DNA from: Thiohalocapsa halophila
GTDB taxonomy: Bacteria; Pseudomonadota; Gammaproteobacteria; Chromatiales; Chromatiaceae
Direction: 5' to 3'
DNA length: 64,000 nucleotides
Assembly (NCBI RefSeq): GCF_016583825.1
Contig: NZ_NRRV01000010.1
Coordinates: 42,985-106,984 of the forward strand
Positions 55,060 to 64,000 of this stretch are shown here, piece by piece (within the stretch, counting starts at the first letter, position 1; each line of letters opens with the position of its first letter). The position numbers were made by a program, and so were the translations under genes. A model generated the notes under the pieces. That model saw only the letters and a program-made list of their open reading frames with translations. It was not told the DNA's origin and did not search any database.

Positions 55060-56538
55060 ATGGCAACCCCACTGACAACCCGCCGACTCAAGACCGCGCT
55101 GGCACTCCTGCTGATGCTGCTGCTCGCCGCCTTAGCACCGGCTGCGACGGCGGCGCAGGTGCCGGTCGAGGGCGCACGCATCTGGAATGCGCCCGATCAC
55201 ACACGCATCGTTCTCGACACCGCGGCGCCCATCCGCCATCGCGTCTTCTCCCTGGATAATCCCCCCCGGCTGGTGGTGGACATCACCGACGCCCGCCTCA
55301 CCGGCGACCTGCCGCCGGCCGACGCCGACGACGTGCTGGTGGCGGGGCTGCGCAGCGGTGTGCGGGAGGGCGACGATCTGCGGGTGGTGCTGGACCTAAA
55401 GCAGCCGGTCAAGGCCAAGAGCTTTCAGCTGAAGCCCAACGGGACCTACGGCCACCGGCTGGTCATCGACGTGTCTGCGCGCACACAGCCTGCTCGGGCG
55501 CGGGTGGTCAGCCGCACGTCGCCCGCGGCGACGCCGCGACACTTGTCCGTGCAGCCCAAAGGCGCGCGGGACCGCGACGTCATCGTCGCCGTCGATGCCG
55601 GCCACGGCGGCGAGGACCCCGGGGCCATCGGCCCGGGGGGCACCCATGAGAAGGACGTGACCCTGGCCATCTCCCGCAAGCTCGCCGCTCGCATCGATCG
55701 CCAGCGGGGTATGCGCGCGGTGCTGATCCGCGACGGCGACTACTACATTGCGCTGCGCCAGCGCATCGCCAAGGCACGCAAGCATCAGGCGGATTTGTTC
55801 GTGTCCATCCATGCGGACGCCTTCCGGGACCGCCGCGTGCGCGGCTCATCCGTTTACACCCTATCCAACGGCGGCGCTACCAGCGAGGCCGCCAAATGGC
55901 TTGCGGAGCGGGAGAACCGCGCGGACCTCATCGGCGGCGTCAGCCTGGCCGAGCAGAACGACGTGCTCGCCGGCGTGCTGCTGGACATGACCCAAAACGC
56001 CACCCTGGAGCACAGCAGCATCGCCGCCTCGCGCGTGCTGTCCAAGCTCCGCGCGCTCGGGGACGTGCACCAGACGCGCATCCAGAAGGCGGGCTTTGCG
56101 GTGCTGAAGTCGCCTGACATCCCGTCCATGCTGGTGGAGACGGCCTTCATTTCCAATCCGGACGAAGAGAAGCGCCTGCGCAGTGGTCGTTACCAGAACA
56201 AGCTCGCGGACTACCTGGTGCAGGGCATTGTCGACTACTTCAAGGAGTATCCGCCCCCCGGCACGCGCTTCGCGCGCGACGACGCACCGGGTCGGGACGG
56301 GCTCGGTGCACTGCCGGCCGCGGGAGCCGTGACCTTTGCCGACGTTGCTTGGCACTATGATCTGGATCTCACCGGCGTGCGCCTCGCGCAGGCACCGGCG
56401 CTCCCCGGCATCGCCCGCCACCCCCATTTCCAGCCGAGCGACCATCATCCCGGCGGCGGCTCGCCCCCTCGCCAGCCCCCCTCGCAAGCTCCCTGGCCAA
56501 GCCCCGGGACTGATCGCGCCGCGGCCAGCGTCCATTGA
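55060..56538 (+). CDS. amiC: N-acetylmuramoyl-L-alanine amidase AmiC/AmiB
   Basis: 492 residues. Signal peptide (KTALALLLMLLLAALAPAAT). AMIN domain at about 35-140 targets the septum. Zinc amidase at about 170-395, with VAVDAGHGGEDPGAIGPGGT (first His and Glu), FVSIHADAF and a Glu in SMLVETAFISNP. It splits septal peptidoglycan. The C-terminus has one weak LysM-like piece (AVTFADVAWHYDLDLTGVRL) and then a Pro/His-rich tail, so the usual LysM end appears degenerate or truncated. Promoter likely in the 195-base gap upstream. Confidence 0.93.
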   Translation: MATPLTTRRLKTALALLLMLLLAALAPAATAAQVPVEGARIWNAPDHTRIVLDTAAPIRHRVFSLDNPPRLVVDITDARLTGDLPPADADDVLVAGLRSGVREGDDLRVVLDLKQPVKAKSFQLKPNGTYGHRLVIDVSARTQPARARVVSRTSPAATPRHLSVQPKGARDRDVIVAVDAGHGGEDPGAIGPGGTHEKDVTLAISRKLAARIDRQRGMRAVLIRDGDYYIALRQRIAKARKHQADLFVSIHADAFRDRRVRGSSVYTLSNGGATSEAAKWLAERENRADLIGGVSLAEQNDVLAGVLLDMTQNATLEHSSIAASRVLSKLRALGDVHQTRIQKAGFAVLKSPDIPSMLVETAFISNPDEEKRLRSGRYQNKLADYLVQGIVDYFKEYPPPGTRFARDDAPGRDGLGALPAAGAVTFADVAWHYDLDLTGVRLAQAPALPGIARHPHFQPSDHHPGGGSPPRQPPSQAPWPSPGTDRAAASVH

Positions 56539-56598
56539 AGCGCCCATTGATCGGCACTCGGGTTGCGGGCGCTTCATGCTTCTGGTTCCATCCGCTCG

Positions 56599-58437
56599 AT
56601 GGCGACCATCCGCTCCCTGCCTGCCCAGCTCATCAATCAGATCGCCGCCGGCGAGGTGATCGAGCGCCCGGCCTCCGTGATCAAGGAGCTGGTGGAGAAC
56701 AGCCTGGACGCCGGCGCCCACAGCCTCCGGGTCGACCTGGAGCAGGGCGGCATCAAGCTGATGCGGGTCACCGACGACGGCGGTGGCCTCGGGCGCGATG
56801 ATCTGGCGCTGGCCGTGGCGCGTCACGCCACCAGCAAGATCGCCAGCCTCGCTGACCTGGAAGGCGTAGCCACGCTCGGCTTTCGCGGTGAGGCCCTGCC
56901 GAGCATCGCCTCGGTATCCCGCTTTGCACTCACCTCCCGCCGCGACGGCGATGCGCACGCCTGGCGCCTCGCCTGTGACGGCAGCGACGGCACCGAGCCG
57001 CCGCAGCCCGCGGCCCATGGGGTTGGGACCAGTGTCGAGGTGCGGGATCTCTTCTACAACGTGCCCGCTCGGCGGAAGTTTCTGCGCACCGAGCGCACCG
57101 AGCTCGGCCACATCGATCAGCTGCTGACGCGCTTCGCCTTGGCGCGCGGTGACCTGTCGCTGCGGCTCACCCACAACGGCCGGGTCTCCCTGGAGTTGCC
57201 CGCCGCCGACGCCGCCCTGGACCCGACGCGCCTGCGCCGACTGCTGGGCGAGGAATTCCTCGCCCATGCCCTGACGCTGGATGACTCGGCGGTGGGCCTG
57301 CGGCTGCACGGCCTGGTGGCAAGCCCGGCCTTCGCCCGCAGCCAGGGCGACATGCAGTTCTTCTATGTCAACGGCCGCCTGGTGCGCGACAAACTGGTGA
57401 CCCATGCCGTGCGCCAGGCCTTCCGCGACGTGCTGCACCACAGCCGCCATCCGGCCTTTCTGCTGTTCCTGGAGCTGCCGCCGCGGCAGGTGGACGTCAA
57501 CGTCCATCCCGCCAAGCACGAGGTCCGCTTCCGCGAGTCCCGGCAGGTACACGATTTCATCTTCCAGGTCTTGCATCGGCGTTTGGCGGCGGGGCAGCGC
57601 GGCGCGGATGGGCCCGCCGCCGAGCCGGCTGCGTCCGCGCCCGCCGCGGGCGCAGCCGCAGAGCGCCAAGGGCCGGCCAGCGTGCCGCGGGCGCTGCCGC
57701 TCGGCATCGCAGACGCGCGCGGCAGCTATGGCTCCGAGCGGCTCAGCCACACCCCGCCCAGCCGAGCCGCGGCTGCGGCGGCACTCGCCTTCCAGGGGCC
57801 GGCGCCGGCGCTCGCAGAGGCGCCCGCAGCGGCACCGGATGCGCACACCGAGCTGCCGCCGCTCGGCTTCGCCATCGGCCAGCTGAACGGCATCTACGTC
57901 CTCGCCGAGACCGCGGACGGACTCGTCATCGTGGACATGCACGCGGCGCACGAGCGCATCGGCTACGAGCGCCTGAAGCAGGCGGTGCACGGCGAGCAGC
58001 TGGTGCGCCAGCCGCTGTTGATGCCCGTGTCCGTGCACGTGAGCCAGGTCGAAGCGGATCTCGCCGACGCCCATGTGGACCTGCTCACGCGGCTCGGCCT
58101 GGTGATCGGGCGCCTCGGCGAGACGCAGCTGGTGGTGCGCGAGCTACCGGCGCTGCTGGCGCAGGCGGATGCCGAGCAATTGCTGCGGGACGTGCTCGCG
58201 GACCTCGGCACCCACGGCCGCAGCGAGCGCATCGAGGCCGCGGTGGACGGCCTGCTCGCCACCATGGCCTGCCATGGCGCCGTGCGCGCCAACCGCCGCC
58301 TGACGCTCGCCGAGATGAACGCCCTGCTGCGGGACATGGAGCGCACCGAGCGCGCCGATCAATGCAACCACGGACGCCCCACCTGGACGCGGCTGACCCA
58401 GCGCGAGCTGGACGCGCTCTTTCTGCGCGGGCGCTGA
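56599..58437 (+). CDS. mutL: DNA mismatch repair protein MutL
   Basis: 612 residues. GHKL ATPase: SLPAQLINQIAAGEVIERPA, ELVENSLDAGA, VTDDGGGLG, TLGFRGEALPSIASV and GTSVEVRDLFYNVPARRKFL. C-terminal dimerisation domain includes LVIVDMHAAHERIGYERLKQ and ends ACHGAVRANRRLTLAEMNAL, CNHGRPTW. Start at 56599 fits the family; the frame opens 36 bases earlier. Followed directly by miaA. Confidence 0.96.
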   Translation: MATIRSLPAQLINQIAAGEVIERPASVIKELVENSLDAGAHSLRVDLEQGGIKLMRVTDDGGGLGRDDLALAVARHATSKIASLADLEGVATLGFRGEALPSIASVSRFALTSRRDGDAHAWRLACDGSDGTEPPQPAAHGVGTSVEVRDLFYNVPARRKFLRTERTELGHIDQLLTRFALARGDLSLRLTHNGRVSLELPAADAALDPTRLRRLLGEEFLAHALTLDDSAVGLRLHGLVASPAFARSQGDMQFFYVNGRLVRDKLVTHAVRQAFRDVLHHSRHPAFLLFLELPPRQVDVNVHPAKHEVRFRESRQVHDFIFQVLHRRLAAGQRGADGPAAEPAASAPAAGAAAERQGPASVPRALPLGIADARGSYGSERLSHTPPSRAAAAAALAFQGPAPALAEAPAAAPDAHTELPPLGFAIGQLNGIYVLAETADGLVIVDMHAAHERIGYERLKQAVHGEQLVRQPLLMPVSVHVSQVEADLADAHVDLLTRLGLVIGRLGETQLVVRELPALLAQADAEQLLRDVLADLGTHGRSERIEAAVDGLLATMACHGAVRANRRLTLAEMNALLRDMERTERADQCNHGRPTWTRLTQRELDALFLRGR

Positions 58438-59436
58438 GTGTCCACCGCGGACCAGCGCAGGGCAGGGCCGGCGGCGACGGACGCCGCCGGTGGAGAGCTG
58501 CCCGTTGTGCTGATCATGGGCCCCACGGCTTCCGGCAAGACGGATCTCGCAGTCGCAGTGGTGGATGCCCTGGCCCCGATGCTGCCCTGCGAGATCGTGA
58601 GTGTAGACTCCGCGCTGGTCTACCGCGGCCTGGACATCGGCACCGCCAAGCCGTCGCCGGCGCTGCGGGCCCGCTATCCGCACCGACTGGTGGATATCTG
58701 CGACCCGGCGGAGGCCTACTCCGCGGCCCGCTTTCGCGCGGACGCCTTGGCCGCCATTGCGCAGATCCGCGCCCGCGGTGCGCTGCCCCTGCTGGTGGGC
58801 GGCACCATGCTCTACTTTCGGGCGTTGCTGCGCGGCCTCTCGCCGCTGCCGGAGGCGGACCCGGCGCTGCGCGAGCGGCTCGCACGCGAGGCGGCGGCGC
58901 GCGGGCCCGTAGGCATGCATGGCTGGCTGGCGGATGTGGACCCGGCCGCCGCCGCCCGCATCCATCCGAACGACCCGCAGCGGGTGCAGCGGGCGCTGGA
59001 GGTCTACTTGGCCAGCGGTCGGCCCATGAGCAGCCTTTGGCAGGCCGGCGACGGCGCCCTGGACCTGCCGACAGTCAAGCTGGTGCGCTCGCCGCGGGAG
59101 CGCGCGGTGCTGCATCGGCGCATTGAGACGCGCTTCGACGCCATGCTCGCGGCGGGCTTTCTGGACGAGGTCCGGGGGCTGATGCGCCGCGGCGACCTCG
59201 CGCCGGAGCTGCCCGCCATGCGCGCGGTGGGCTATCGCCAGGCCTGGGCCCACCTCGCCGGCGCCTTCGATGCCGCGACCATGCGCGCGCGCGCACTCGC
59301 CGCCACCCGCCAGCTCGCCAAGCGGCAATACACCTGGCTGCGCAGCGAGCCCGACTGCACCTGGCTCTGGGATGAGGCGGCGCCGCTCGCGCAGGCGCTG
59401 GCGATCCTCCGGCGCCGTGTGGGCCTCGGTGCTTGA
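58438..59436 (+). CDS. miaA: tRNA dimethylallyltransferase MiaA
   Basis: 332 residues with a GTG start right after the mutL stop. P-loop LIMGPTASGKTDLAVAV, VSVDSALVYRGLDIGTAKPS, PLLVGGTMLYFRALLRGLS, then GFLDEVRGLMRRGDL and AVGYRQAWAHL. It isopentenylates A37 of UNN-reading tRNAs. The first 20 residues are an unusually long Ala-rich leader, so an internal start near 58490 is possible. Confidence 0.95.
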   Translation: MSTADQRRAGPAATDAAGGELPVVLIMGPTASGKTDLAVAVVDALAPMLPCEIVSVDSALVYRGLDIGTAKPSPALRARYPHRLVDICDPAEAYSAARFRADALAAIAQIRARGALPLLVGGTMLYFRALLRGLSPLPEADPALRERLAREAAARGPVGMHGWLADVDPAAAARIHPNDPQRVQRALEVYLASGRPMSSLWQAGDGALDLPTVKLVRSPRERAVLHRRIETRFDAMLAAGFLDEVRGLMRRGDLAPELPAMRAVGYRQAWAHLAGAFDAATMRARALAATRQLAKRQYTWLRSEPDCTWLWDEAAPLAQALAILRRRVGLGA

Positions 59437-59619
59437 GCGCGCCGGTGCCCCCGGCAGAGCCCTGCGGCGGGCGATGGCAAATCGACGCCAGTCGGCTGCG
59501 TTTTTCCCGCGCCGACGCCGCGGCGGATATGCTATTTTCAGATCTTTGATGCGCCTGACACTCAAGCAAAACCGGCTGCGGAACAACCGACCGGTGCGAG
59601 ACAATATGGAGTCATAACA

Positions 59620-59871
59620 ATGTCCAAAGGCCAGAGTCTGCAAGATCCGTTTCTCAATGCCTTGCGCAAAGAGCGGGTCCCGGTCTCGATCTTCCTGGTG
59701 AACGGCATCAAGCTCCAGGGTCAAATCGAGTCTTTCGACCAGTTCGTCGTGCTGTTGAAGAACAATGTCAGCCAAATGATCTACAAGCACGCTATCTCCA
59801 CGGTGGTGCCTGCGCGCAACGTGAAGCTGCCCGCAGCCCCGGACGCGGAAGCCGAGGAGGGCAACAGCTGA
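59620..59871 (+). CDS. hfq: RNA chaperone Hfq
   Basis: 83 residues. Sm1 [20 protein letters not shown] and [20 protein letters not shown], Sm2 [10 protein letters not shown]. Hexameric RNA chaperone for sRNA-mRNA pairing. Short acidic tail (DAEAEEGNS). Own promoter probably in the 183-base gap after miaA. Confidence 0.98.
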   Translation: MSKGQSLQDPFLNALRKERVPVSIFLVNGIKLQGQIESFDQFVVLLKNNVSQMIYKHAISTVVPARNVKLPAAPDAEAEEGNS

Positions 59872-60069
59872 TCCGCCATGCCTCGACCCCATCCAGAGCC
59901 GCCGGCGCCCCGGCGCTGGCGCGAGCGCGCCCGGCAGCGCCAGCGCTGCCTCGCCGCCGAGCTGATCGCTGCCAAGTTGGTCGTTATCAGCCTGATCGCC
60001 GGGTTGGCACCGGCGGCTCGGTTTCCAGCCGCCTCGAAGCGACCGCCCGCGGCGGCGACGTAAGCAATA

Positions 60070-61425
60070 GTGTTTGAGCGACCCACCTCCGGCGAGCGCG
60101 CCGTGCTGGTGCAGCTGGCCGTCGGCGGCGAGCTGCCAGGCGATGCGCGCGAAGAATTGCAGCAGCTGGCCGAGGCCGCCGGCGCCACCATGGTCGGCTT
60201 CGTCGGCGGCACCCGGGCGACGCCGGACCCCAAGTACTTCGTCGGCAGCGGCAAGGCCGAGGAGCTAAAGGCCATGGTGGCCGCGGTCGAGGCGGAGCTG
60301 GTCATTGTCGACCACGGCCTGAGTCCGGCGCAGGAGCGCAATCTCGAGCGCTTGCTCCAGTGTCGGGTGGTGGACCGCAGCGGCCTGATCCTGGACATCT
60401 TCGCCCAGCGTGCGCGCTCCTTCGAGGGCAAGCTGCAAGTGGAGCTGGCACAGCTGCGCCACCTCTCCACCAGGCTGGTACGGGGCTGGACCCATCTGGA
60501 GCGGCAAAAGGGCGGCATCGGCCTGCGCGGGCCGGGTGAGACCCAGCTGGAGACGGACCGCCGGCTGCTCGGCAAGCGCATCGCCCTGCTGAAGGAGCGC
60601 CTGGCGCGCATCGAGGTCCAGCGCGATCAAGGCCGCCGCGCCCGCGAGCGCCGCGAGGTGCCGACGGTGGCCCTGGTGGGCTACACCAATGTCGGCAAAT
60701 CCACGCTGTTCAACCGGCTCACCGCGGCCGGCGTACTCCAGGCCGACCAACTGTTTGCGACCTTGGACCCGACCCTGCGGCGGCTGCCCTTGCCCGGCGC
60801 GCAGGACGCGGTGCTGGCGGACACCGTCGGCTTCATCAGCCAGCTGCCGCACGAGCTGGTGGCGGCCTTTCGTGCCACGCTGGAAGAGACGCGCTCGGCG
60901 GATTTGCTGCTGCACGTCGTCGACGCAGACCCGCTGGAGCGCGCCCGCCATATCCAGGACGTCGAGACGGTCCTGGCCGAGATCGGCGCCGAAGAGGTCC
61001 CGCGCATCATGGTCTACAACAAGGTCGATGCCCTGGACGGCACCGGCGTGGACCCGACCCCGCGCGTGGACCGAGACGCCGACGGCCGGGTTGAACGGGT
61101 CTGGCTGTCGGCTGTCACAGGAGAAGGCATCGAGCCGTTGCTCGTGGCCATCGGCGAGCGGCTCGCGACCGCGACGGTGCATCAGCGCTTGCTGTTGGGT
61201 CCCGAAGACGGCGCGCTGCGAGCCTGGCTGTTCCGGCACGCCGGGATCGAGCAGGACAGCCCCACGGACCTCGGCGGCTGGGACATGCGAATCAGCATGC
61301 CCCAGGCACGCTGGGAGCGCGTCGCGCAAGGCAAGGATGCGCTCAGCCAGCGCATCTGCGCCCTCGCTGCGCCTTGTCCGCCACCTGCGTCTCGGCCTGA
61401 TCGAGCGCTCGCGCGCGCAGATTGA
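60070..61425 (+). CDS. hflX: GTPase HflX
   Basis: 451 residues. N-terminal HflX domain (DPKYFVGSGKAEELKAMVAA, LIVDHGLSPAQERNLER-like). GTPase motifs VALVGYTNVGKSTLFNRLT, ADTVGFISQLPHELVAAFRA and VYNKVDALDG. It rescues and splits stalled ribosomes under stress. GTG start at 60070; the 198-base distance from hfq is longer than usual. Confidence 0.95.
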   Translation: MFERPTSGERAVLVQLAVGGELPGDAREELQQLAEAAGATMVGFVGGTRATPDPKYFVGSGKAEELKAMVAAVEAELVIVDHGLSPAQERNLERLLQCRVVDRSGLILDIFAQRARSFEGKLQVELAQLRHLSTRLVRGWTHLERQKGGIGLRGPGETQLETDRRLLGKRIALLKERLARIEVQRDQGRRARERREVPTVALVGYTNVGKSTLFNRLTAAGVLQADQLFATLDPTLRRLPLPGAQDAVLADTVGFISQLPHELVAAFRATLEETRSADLLLHVVDADPLERARHIQDVETVLAEIGAEEVPRIMVYNKVDALDGTGVDPTPRVDRDADGRVERVWLSAVTGEGIEPLLVAIGERLATATVHQRLLLGPEDGALRAWLFRHAGIEQDSPTDLGGWDMRISMPQARWERVAQGKDALSQRICALAAPCPPPASRPDRALARAD

Positions 61426-61643
61426 GTGCGCCACCGGCGGCCACTGCGGCGGCCGAGCCGAGGGGCTGCGGTCGGGGGACGGGGCACCACCGTCCGCCGC
61501 GCGGGGCCGCGCAGCCCCGATCCGACCCGACGTCTTGATATCATCTCCGGCGGCCGGCACTTCGCGCCGTTCGCGCAGCGCGCCGGCAGCGGCGCTGGCG
61601 GCCGGTATCAGCAACACCCACACTGACGATCTGCGGAGACACT

Positions 61644-62798
61644 ATGGCTTGGAACGAGCCCGGAGGCGGCGGCAAAGACCCCTGGGGCGGTGGCCCCAAC
61701 AATTCCGGACCGCCCGATCTCGATGAAATCGTGCGCAAGCTGCAGGAGCGCGTCAGTGGCTTCCTGGGTGGCGGCAAAGGCGGCGGCGGCGGCGGTGGTA
61801 GTGGTCCGGATATCAGCAAGCGCACCATCGGCATCATCGCCGCGGTACTGCTGATCATTTGGCTCTTCACCGGTATCTATATCGTCGACCCCGCCGAGCG
61901 CGGCGTCGTCATGCGCTTCGGCGCCTACGCCAAGACCACCGAGCCGGGGCCGCACTGGCACATCCCTTACCCCGTGGAGACGGTTCAGCTGGTGAACGTT
62001 GACGAGATCTCGTCCTTCACCCACAAGGCGGCGATGCTCACGAAGGACGAGAACATCGTCGATGTCGAGCTCACCGTGCAGTCGCGCATCCAGGACGCCG
62101 GGAATTACCTGTTCCAAGACCAGGCCCCCGAGAAGACCCTGCGCGACGCCACCGAGACCGTGGTGCGCAAGACCATCGGCGGCAGCAAGCTCGACTTCAT
62201 CCTCACCGAGGGCCGCAGCGCCATCGCGACCATGATCAAGGAGCGCGTGCAGAGCTTGATGGACGAGTATAAAACCGGCCTGCTGGTGACCTCGGTCAAC
62301 ATGCAGCCGGCGAAGCCGCCGGAGCCGGTGAAAGCCGCCTTCGACGACGCCATCAAGGCACGCGAGGACAAGGAGCGCCTGGAGAACCAGGCGGAAGCCT
62401 ACGCCAACGAGATCCTGCCGCAGGCCCGCGGAGAGGCCGCCCGTGCCGTCGCCGATGCCAAGGCCTACCGCGACCGCGTCATCGCCGAAGCGGAAGGTCA
62501 GACCTCGCGCTTCACGGCCGTCCTCAACGAGTACAGCAAGGCGCCTCAGGTCACCCGCGAGCGTCTCTATCTGGAGACCATCGAGAACGTGCTCGGCGCC
62601 AATAACACCGTGCTGCTGGATGTGCCGGGCGGGGACAGCCTGATGTACCTGCCGCTGGATCAGCTCATGAAGAAGTCCAAGCAAAGCCAGGCCAGCACGA
62701 GCGATTCGCGCCGCGGCCTGTCGCAACCGACCACGGCGAGCACGGGCACGCCCGACCCGCGCAGCCGTTCAACTTCGCGTGAACGGAGCACCCGCTGA
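61644..62798 (+). CDS. hflK: FtsH modulator HflK
   Basis: 384 residues. Gly-rich cytoplasmic N-terminus (MAWNEPGGGGKDPWGGGPNN), one membrane segment (GIIAAVLLIIWLFTGIYIV), then the SPFH/prohibitin domain (GVVMRFGAYAKTTEPGPHWH, ALAQAR-like coiled coil). With HflC it forms a large membrane assembly around the FtsH protease. Overlaps hflC by one base. Confidence 0.97.
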   Translation: MAWNEPGGGGKDPWGGGPNNSGPPDLDEIVRKLQERVSGFLGGGKGGGGGGGSGPDISKRTIGIIAAVLLIIWLFTGIYIVDPAERGVVMRFGAYAKTTEPGPHWHIPYPVETVQLVNVDEISSFTHKAAMLTKDENIVDVELTVQSRIQDAGNYLFQDQAPEKTLRDATETVVRKTIGGSKLDFILTEGRSAIATMIKERVQSLMDEYKTGLLVTSVNMQPAKPPEPVKAAFDDAIKAREDKERLENQAEAYANEILPQARGEAARAVADAKAYRDRVIAEAEGQTSRFTAVLNEYSKAPQVTRERLYLETIENVLGANNTVLLDVPGGDSLMYLPLDQLMKKSKQSQASTSDSRRGLSQPTTASTGTPDPRSRSTSRERSTR

Positions 62799-63751
62799 TG
62801 GATGACATCAAGAAGGTAATGCTGCCCGCAGCCATCGTGCTGTTGGCGCTGTTGATCTACGCCTCGACCTTCGTCGTCAAAGAGTACGAGACGGCCATCA
62901 AGCTGCGGCTCGGTGAGATCGTTGGCAGCGACTATGATCCGGGCCTGCATCTGAAGGTGCCGCTGCTGAACAACATCCTCACCTTCGACGCGCGCATCCA
63001 AACACTGGACTCCCGCCCGGAGCGCTTCCTCACCATCGAGAAGAAGGACGTCATCGTCGACTCCTTCACCAAGTGGCGCATCAGCAACGCGGCGCAGTTC
63101 TTCCGTTCCACCGGCGGCGACTCAGCGCGCACGGCGCGGCTGCTCTCGGAGCGGATCAACACCAGTCTGCGCGACGAGTTCGGTAAGCGCACCATCCAGG
63201 AAGTGGTCTCGGAGGAGCGCCTGGCGCTGATGAAGGAGCTCACCAAGCAGATCGACGCACAGGCAACGGAGCTCGGCGTGGATGTGGTGGATGTCCGCGT
63301 CAAGAAGATCGACCTACCGCCGGAGGTCAGCGAGTCCGTCTACAACCGCATGCGCGCCGAGCGCGAGCGCGTCGCCCGCGACCTCCGCGCCAAGGGCTCG
63401 GAGGCAGCCGAGCGCATCCGCGCCGACGCCGACCGTCAGCGCACGGTCATCATTGCCGATGCCTACAAAGAGGCGGAAGAGACCCGTGGACAGGGCGATG
63501 CGAAAGCCGCTGAGGTCTACGCCAACGCGTACACGGCCGATCCGGAGTTTTTCGCGTTCTACCGGAGTCTGAACGCCTACCAAACGTCCCTAGGTGCCGG
63601 GGACAGTACGCTGGTGCTCGCGCCCGACTCGGACTTCTTCAAGTTCTTCGGCGACATGCACGGCGCCTCCAGCGAGATGGCGGCGCCCGCGGAGCCGCCG
63701 CAGGCATCTGCACCGATGCCCATGCCCGGCTACAGCTCACGCATGCGCTGA
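62798..63751 (+). CDS. hflC: FtsH modulator HflC
   Basis: 317 residues. N-terminal signal-anchor (LPAAIVLLALLIYASTFVVK), SPFH domain (YDPGLHLKVPLLNNILTFDA), and coiled coil (YNRMRAERERVARDLRAKGS, AEERGQ-like). Pro/Ala/Met-rich tail. Partner of HflK in one operon. Confidence 0.97.
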   Translation: MDDIKKVMLPAAIVLLALLIYASTFVVKEYETAIKLRLGEIVGSDYDPGLHLKVPLLNNILTFDARIQTLDSRPERFLTIEKKDVIVDSFTKWRISNAAQFFRSTGGDSARTARLLSERINTSLRDEFGKRTIQEVVSEERLALMKELTKQIDAQATELGVDVVDVRVKKIDLPPEVSESVYNRMRAERERVARDLRAKGSEAAERIRADADRQRTVIIADAYKEAEETRGQGDAKAAEVYANAYTADPEFFAFYRSLNAYQTSLGAGDSTLVLAPDSDFFKFFGDMHGASSEMAAPAEPPQASAPMPMPGYSSRMR

Positions 63752-63776
63752 GCCGAGCACGCCCCGCCGCGATCGG

Positions 63777-63807
63777 CCCGCAGCGCCGGCCCTGTCGGCG
63801 CCGCGGG
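63777..63807. terminator. GC-rich hairpin after hflC
   Basis: CCCGCAGCGCCG and CGGCGCCGCGGG pair with one mismatch over 12 bases, loop 7. It sits between hflC and a convergent gene, so it could terminate from both sides. No T-run. Confidence 0.45.
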
Positions 63808-63862
63808 CCTTGGCTCGAAGGCCCCGCACCTTGATGCCCGCCGCCCGCACGGCAAAACCGTT

Positions 63863-64000
63863 CTAGCCTCCCTCCGCGGCTGCGCGGCAGGCGCGGGGCT
63901 TGGTGTTGTCGGTCATGAGGAAATAGTCGAACACCCGGCGCACGCGTCGGGCGAGCTTGGCGGTGGTCGCGGCGACGGAATCATCGCTGTTGGCCTTGAT
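63863..64000 (-). CDS. C-terminal end of an unidentified protein (partial)
   Basis: The last 45 codons of a minus-strand gene that begins outside the window: IKANSDDSVAATTAKLARRV, then RRVFDYFLMTDNTKPRAC and a TAG stop at 63863-63865. Helical and basic. I cannot assign it; the usual neighbours of hflC (DUF2065, hisZ, purA) run the other way. Confidence 0.55.
   Translation of the reverse strand: MKANSDDSVAATTAKLARRVRRVFDYFLMTDNTKPRACRAAAEGG

Noticed and set aside
59878..60063. 61-codon frame between hfq and hflX
   Set aside because: Starts close behind hfq but is Arg/Ala/Pro-rich with no family match; more likely chance coding in GC-rich DNA, although a small gene cannot be excluded.

Overview
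The window is a high-GC chromosomal segment from a gammaproteobacterium. Two blocks are typical of that class: rsgA-orn-queG-nnrD-tsaE-amiC-mutL-miaA-hfq-hflX-hflK-hflC, and lexA beside remnants of imuA and imuB. A membrane-linked [NiFe] hydrogenase with Isp1/Isp2 subunits and a shortened PucC-like protein suggest a purple sulfur bacterium (Chromatiales, probably Chromatiaceae-like). That placement is an inference; no rRNA, tRNA or photosynthesis core gene is present to settle it.

Bases 1-17,500 are an accessory, defence-like island. It starts with a methyltransferase resembling phosphorothioation-associated enzymes, which runs through a frameshift into a long coiled-coil frame leaving the window. 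Next come an orphan HicB, a HIT protein coupled to a PD-(D/E)XK-helicase, a DUF4160/DUF2442 pair, a winged-helix antitoxin-like protein, a PLD-helicase with a LexA-like S24 C-terminus, and a TehB-like methyltransferase. A visibly AT-richer three-gene cassette follows: pentapeptide/two-TM protein, nucleotidyltransferase, and a small helical protein. After it lie a PLD protein with a decayed partial copy, an Rpn-type nuclease gene broken by a 14-bp duplication, a ParDE module, gene fragments and a 512-bp direct repeat.

Bases 17,700-29,000 are housekeeping: putA-putP (proline use), acnA, a VapBC pair with a clear palindrome, hflD and mnmA. Bases 29,400-37,500 hold the hydrogenase region, all on the minus strand: protease hynD, a HupH-like chaperone, hynS-isp1-isp2-hynL with 4-nt overlaps between the first three, then the PucC-like gene. 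hypC diverges from hynD. The processing peptide on HynL, the HynD protease and HypC fit one maturation pathway.

Bases 37,500-46,700 carry ppsR, a thioesterase, arsM, an esterase-like hydrolase, pntAA-pntAB-pntB, a DUF1841 gene, nth and lexA with a consensus LexA box. imuA-imuB downstream is degraded and has lost the ImuB N-terminus. Bases 49,200-64,000 are the conserved tRNA/RNA modification, repair and membrane-protease-regulator block, followed by the 3' end of an unidentified minus-strand gene. Several families of small inverted repeats sit between genes throughout.
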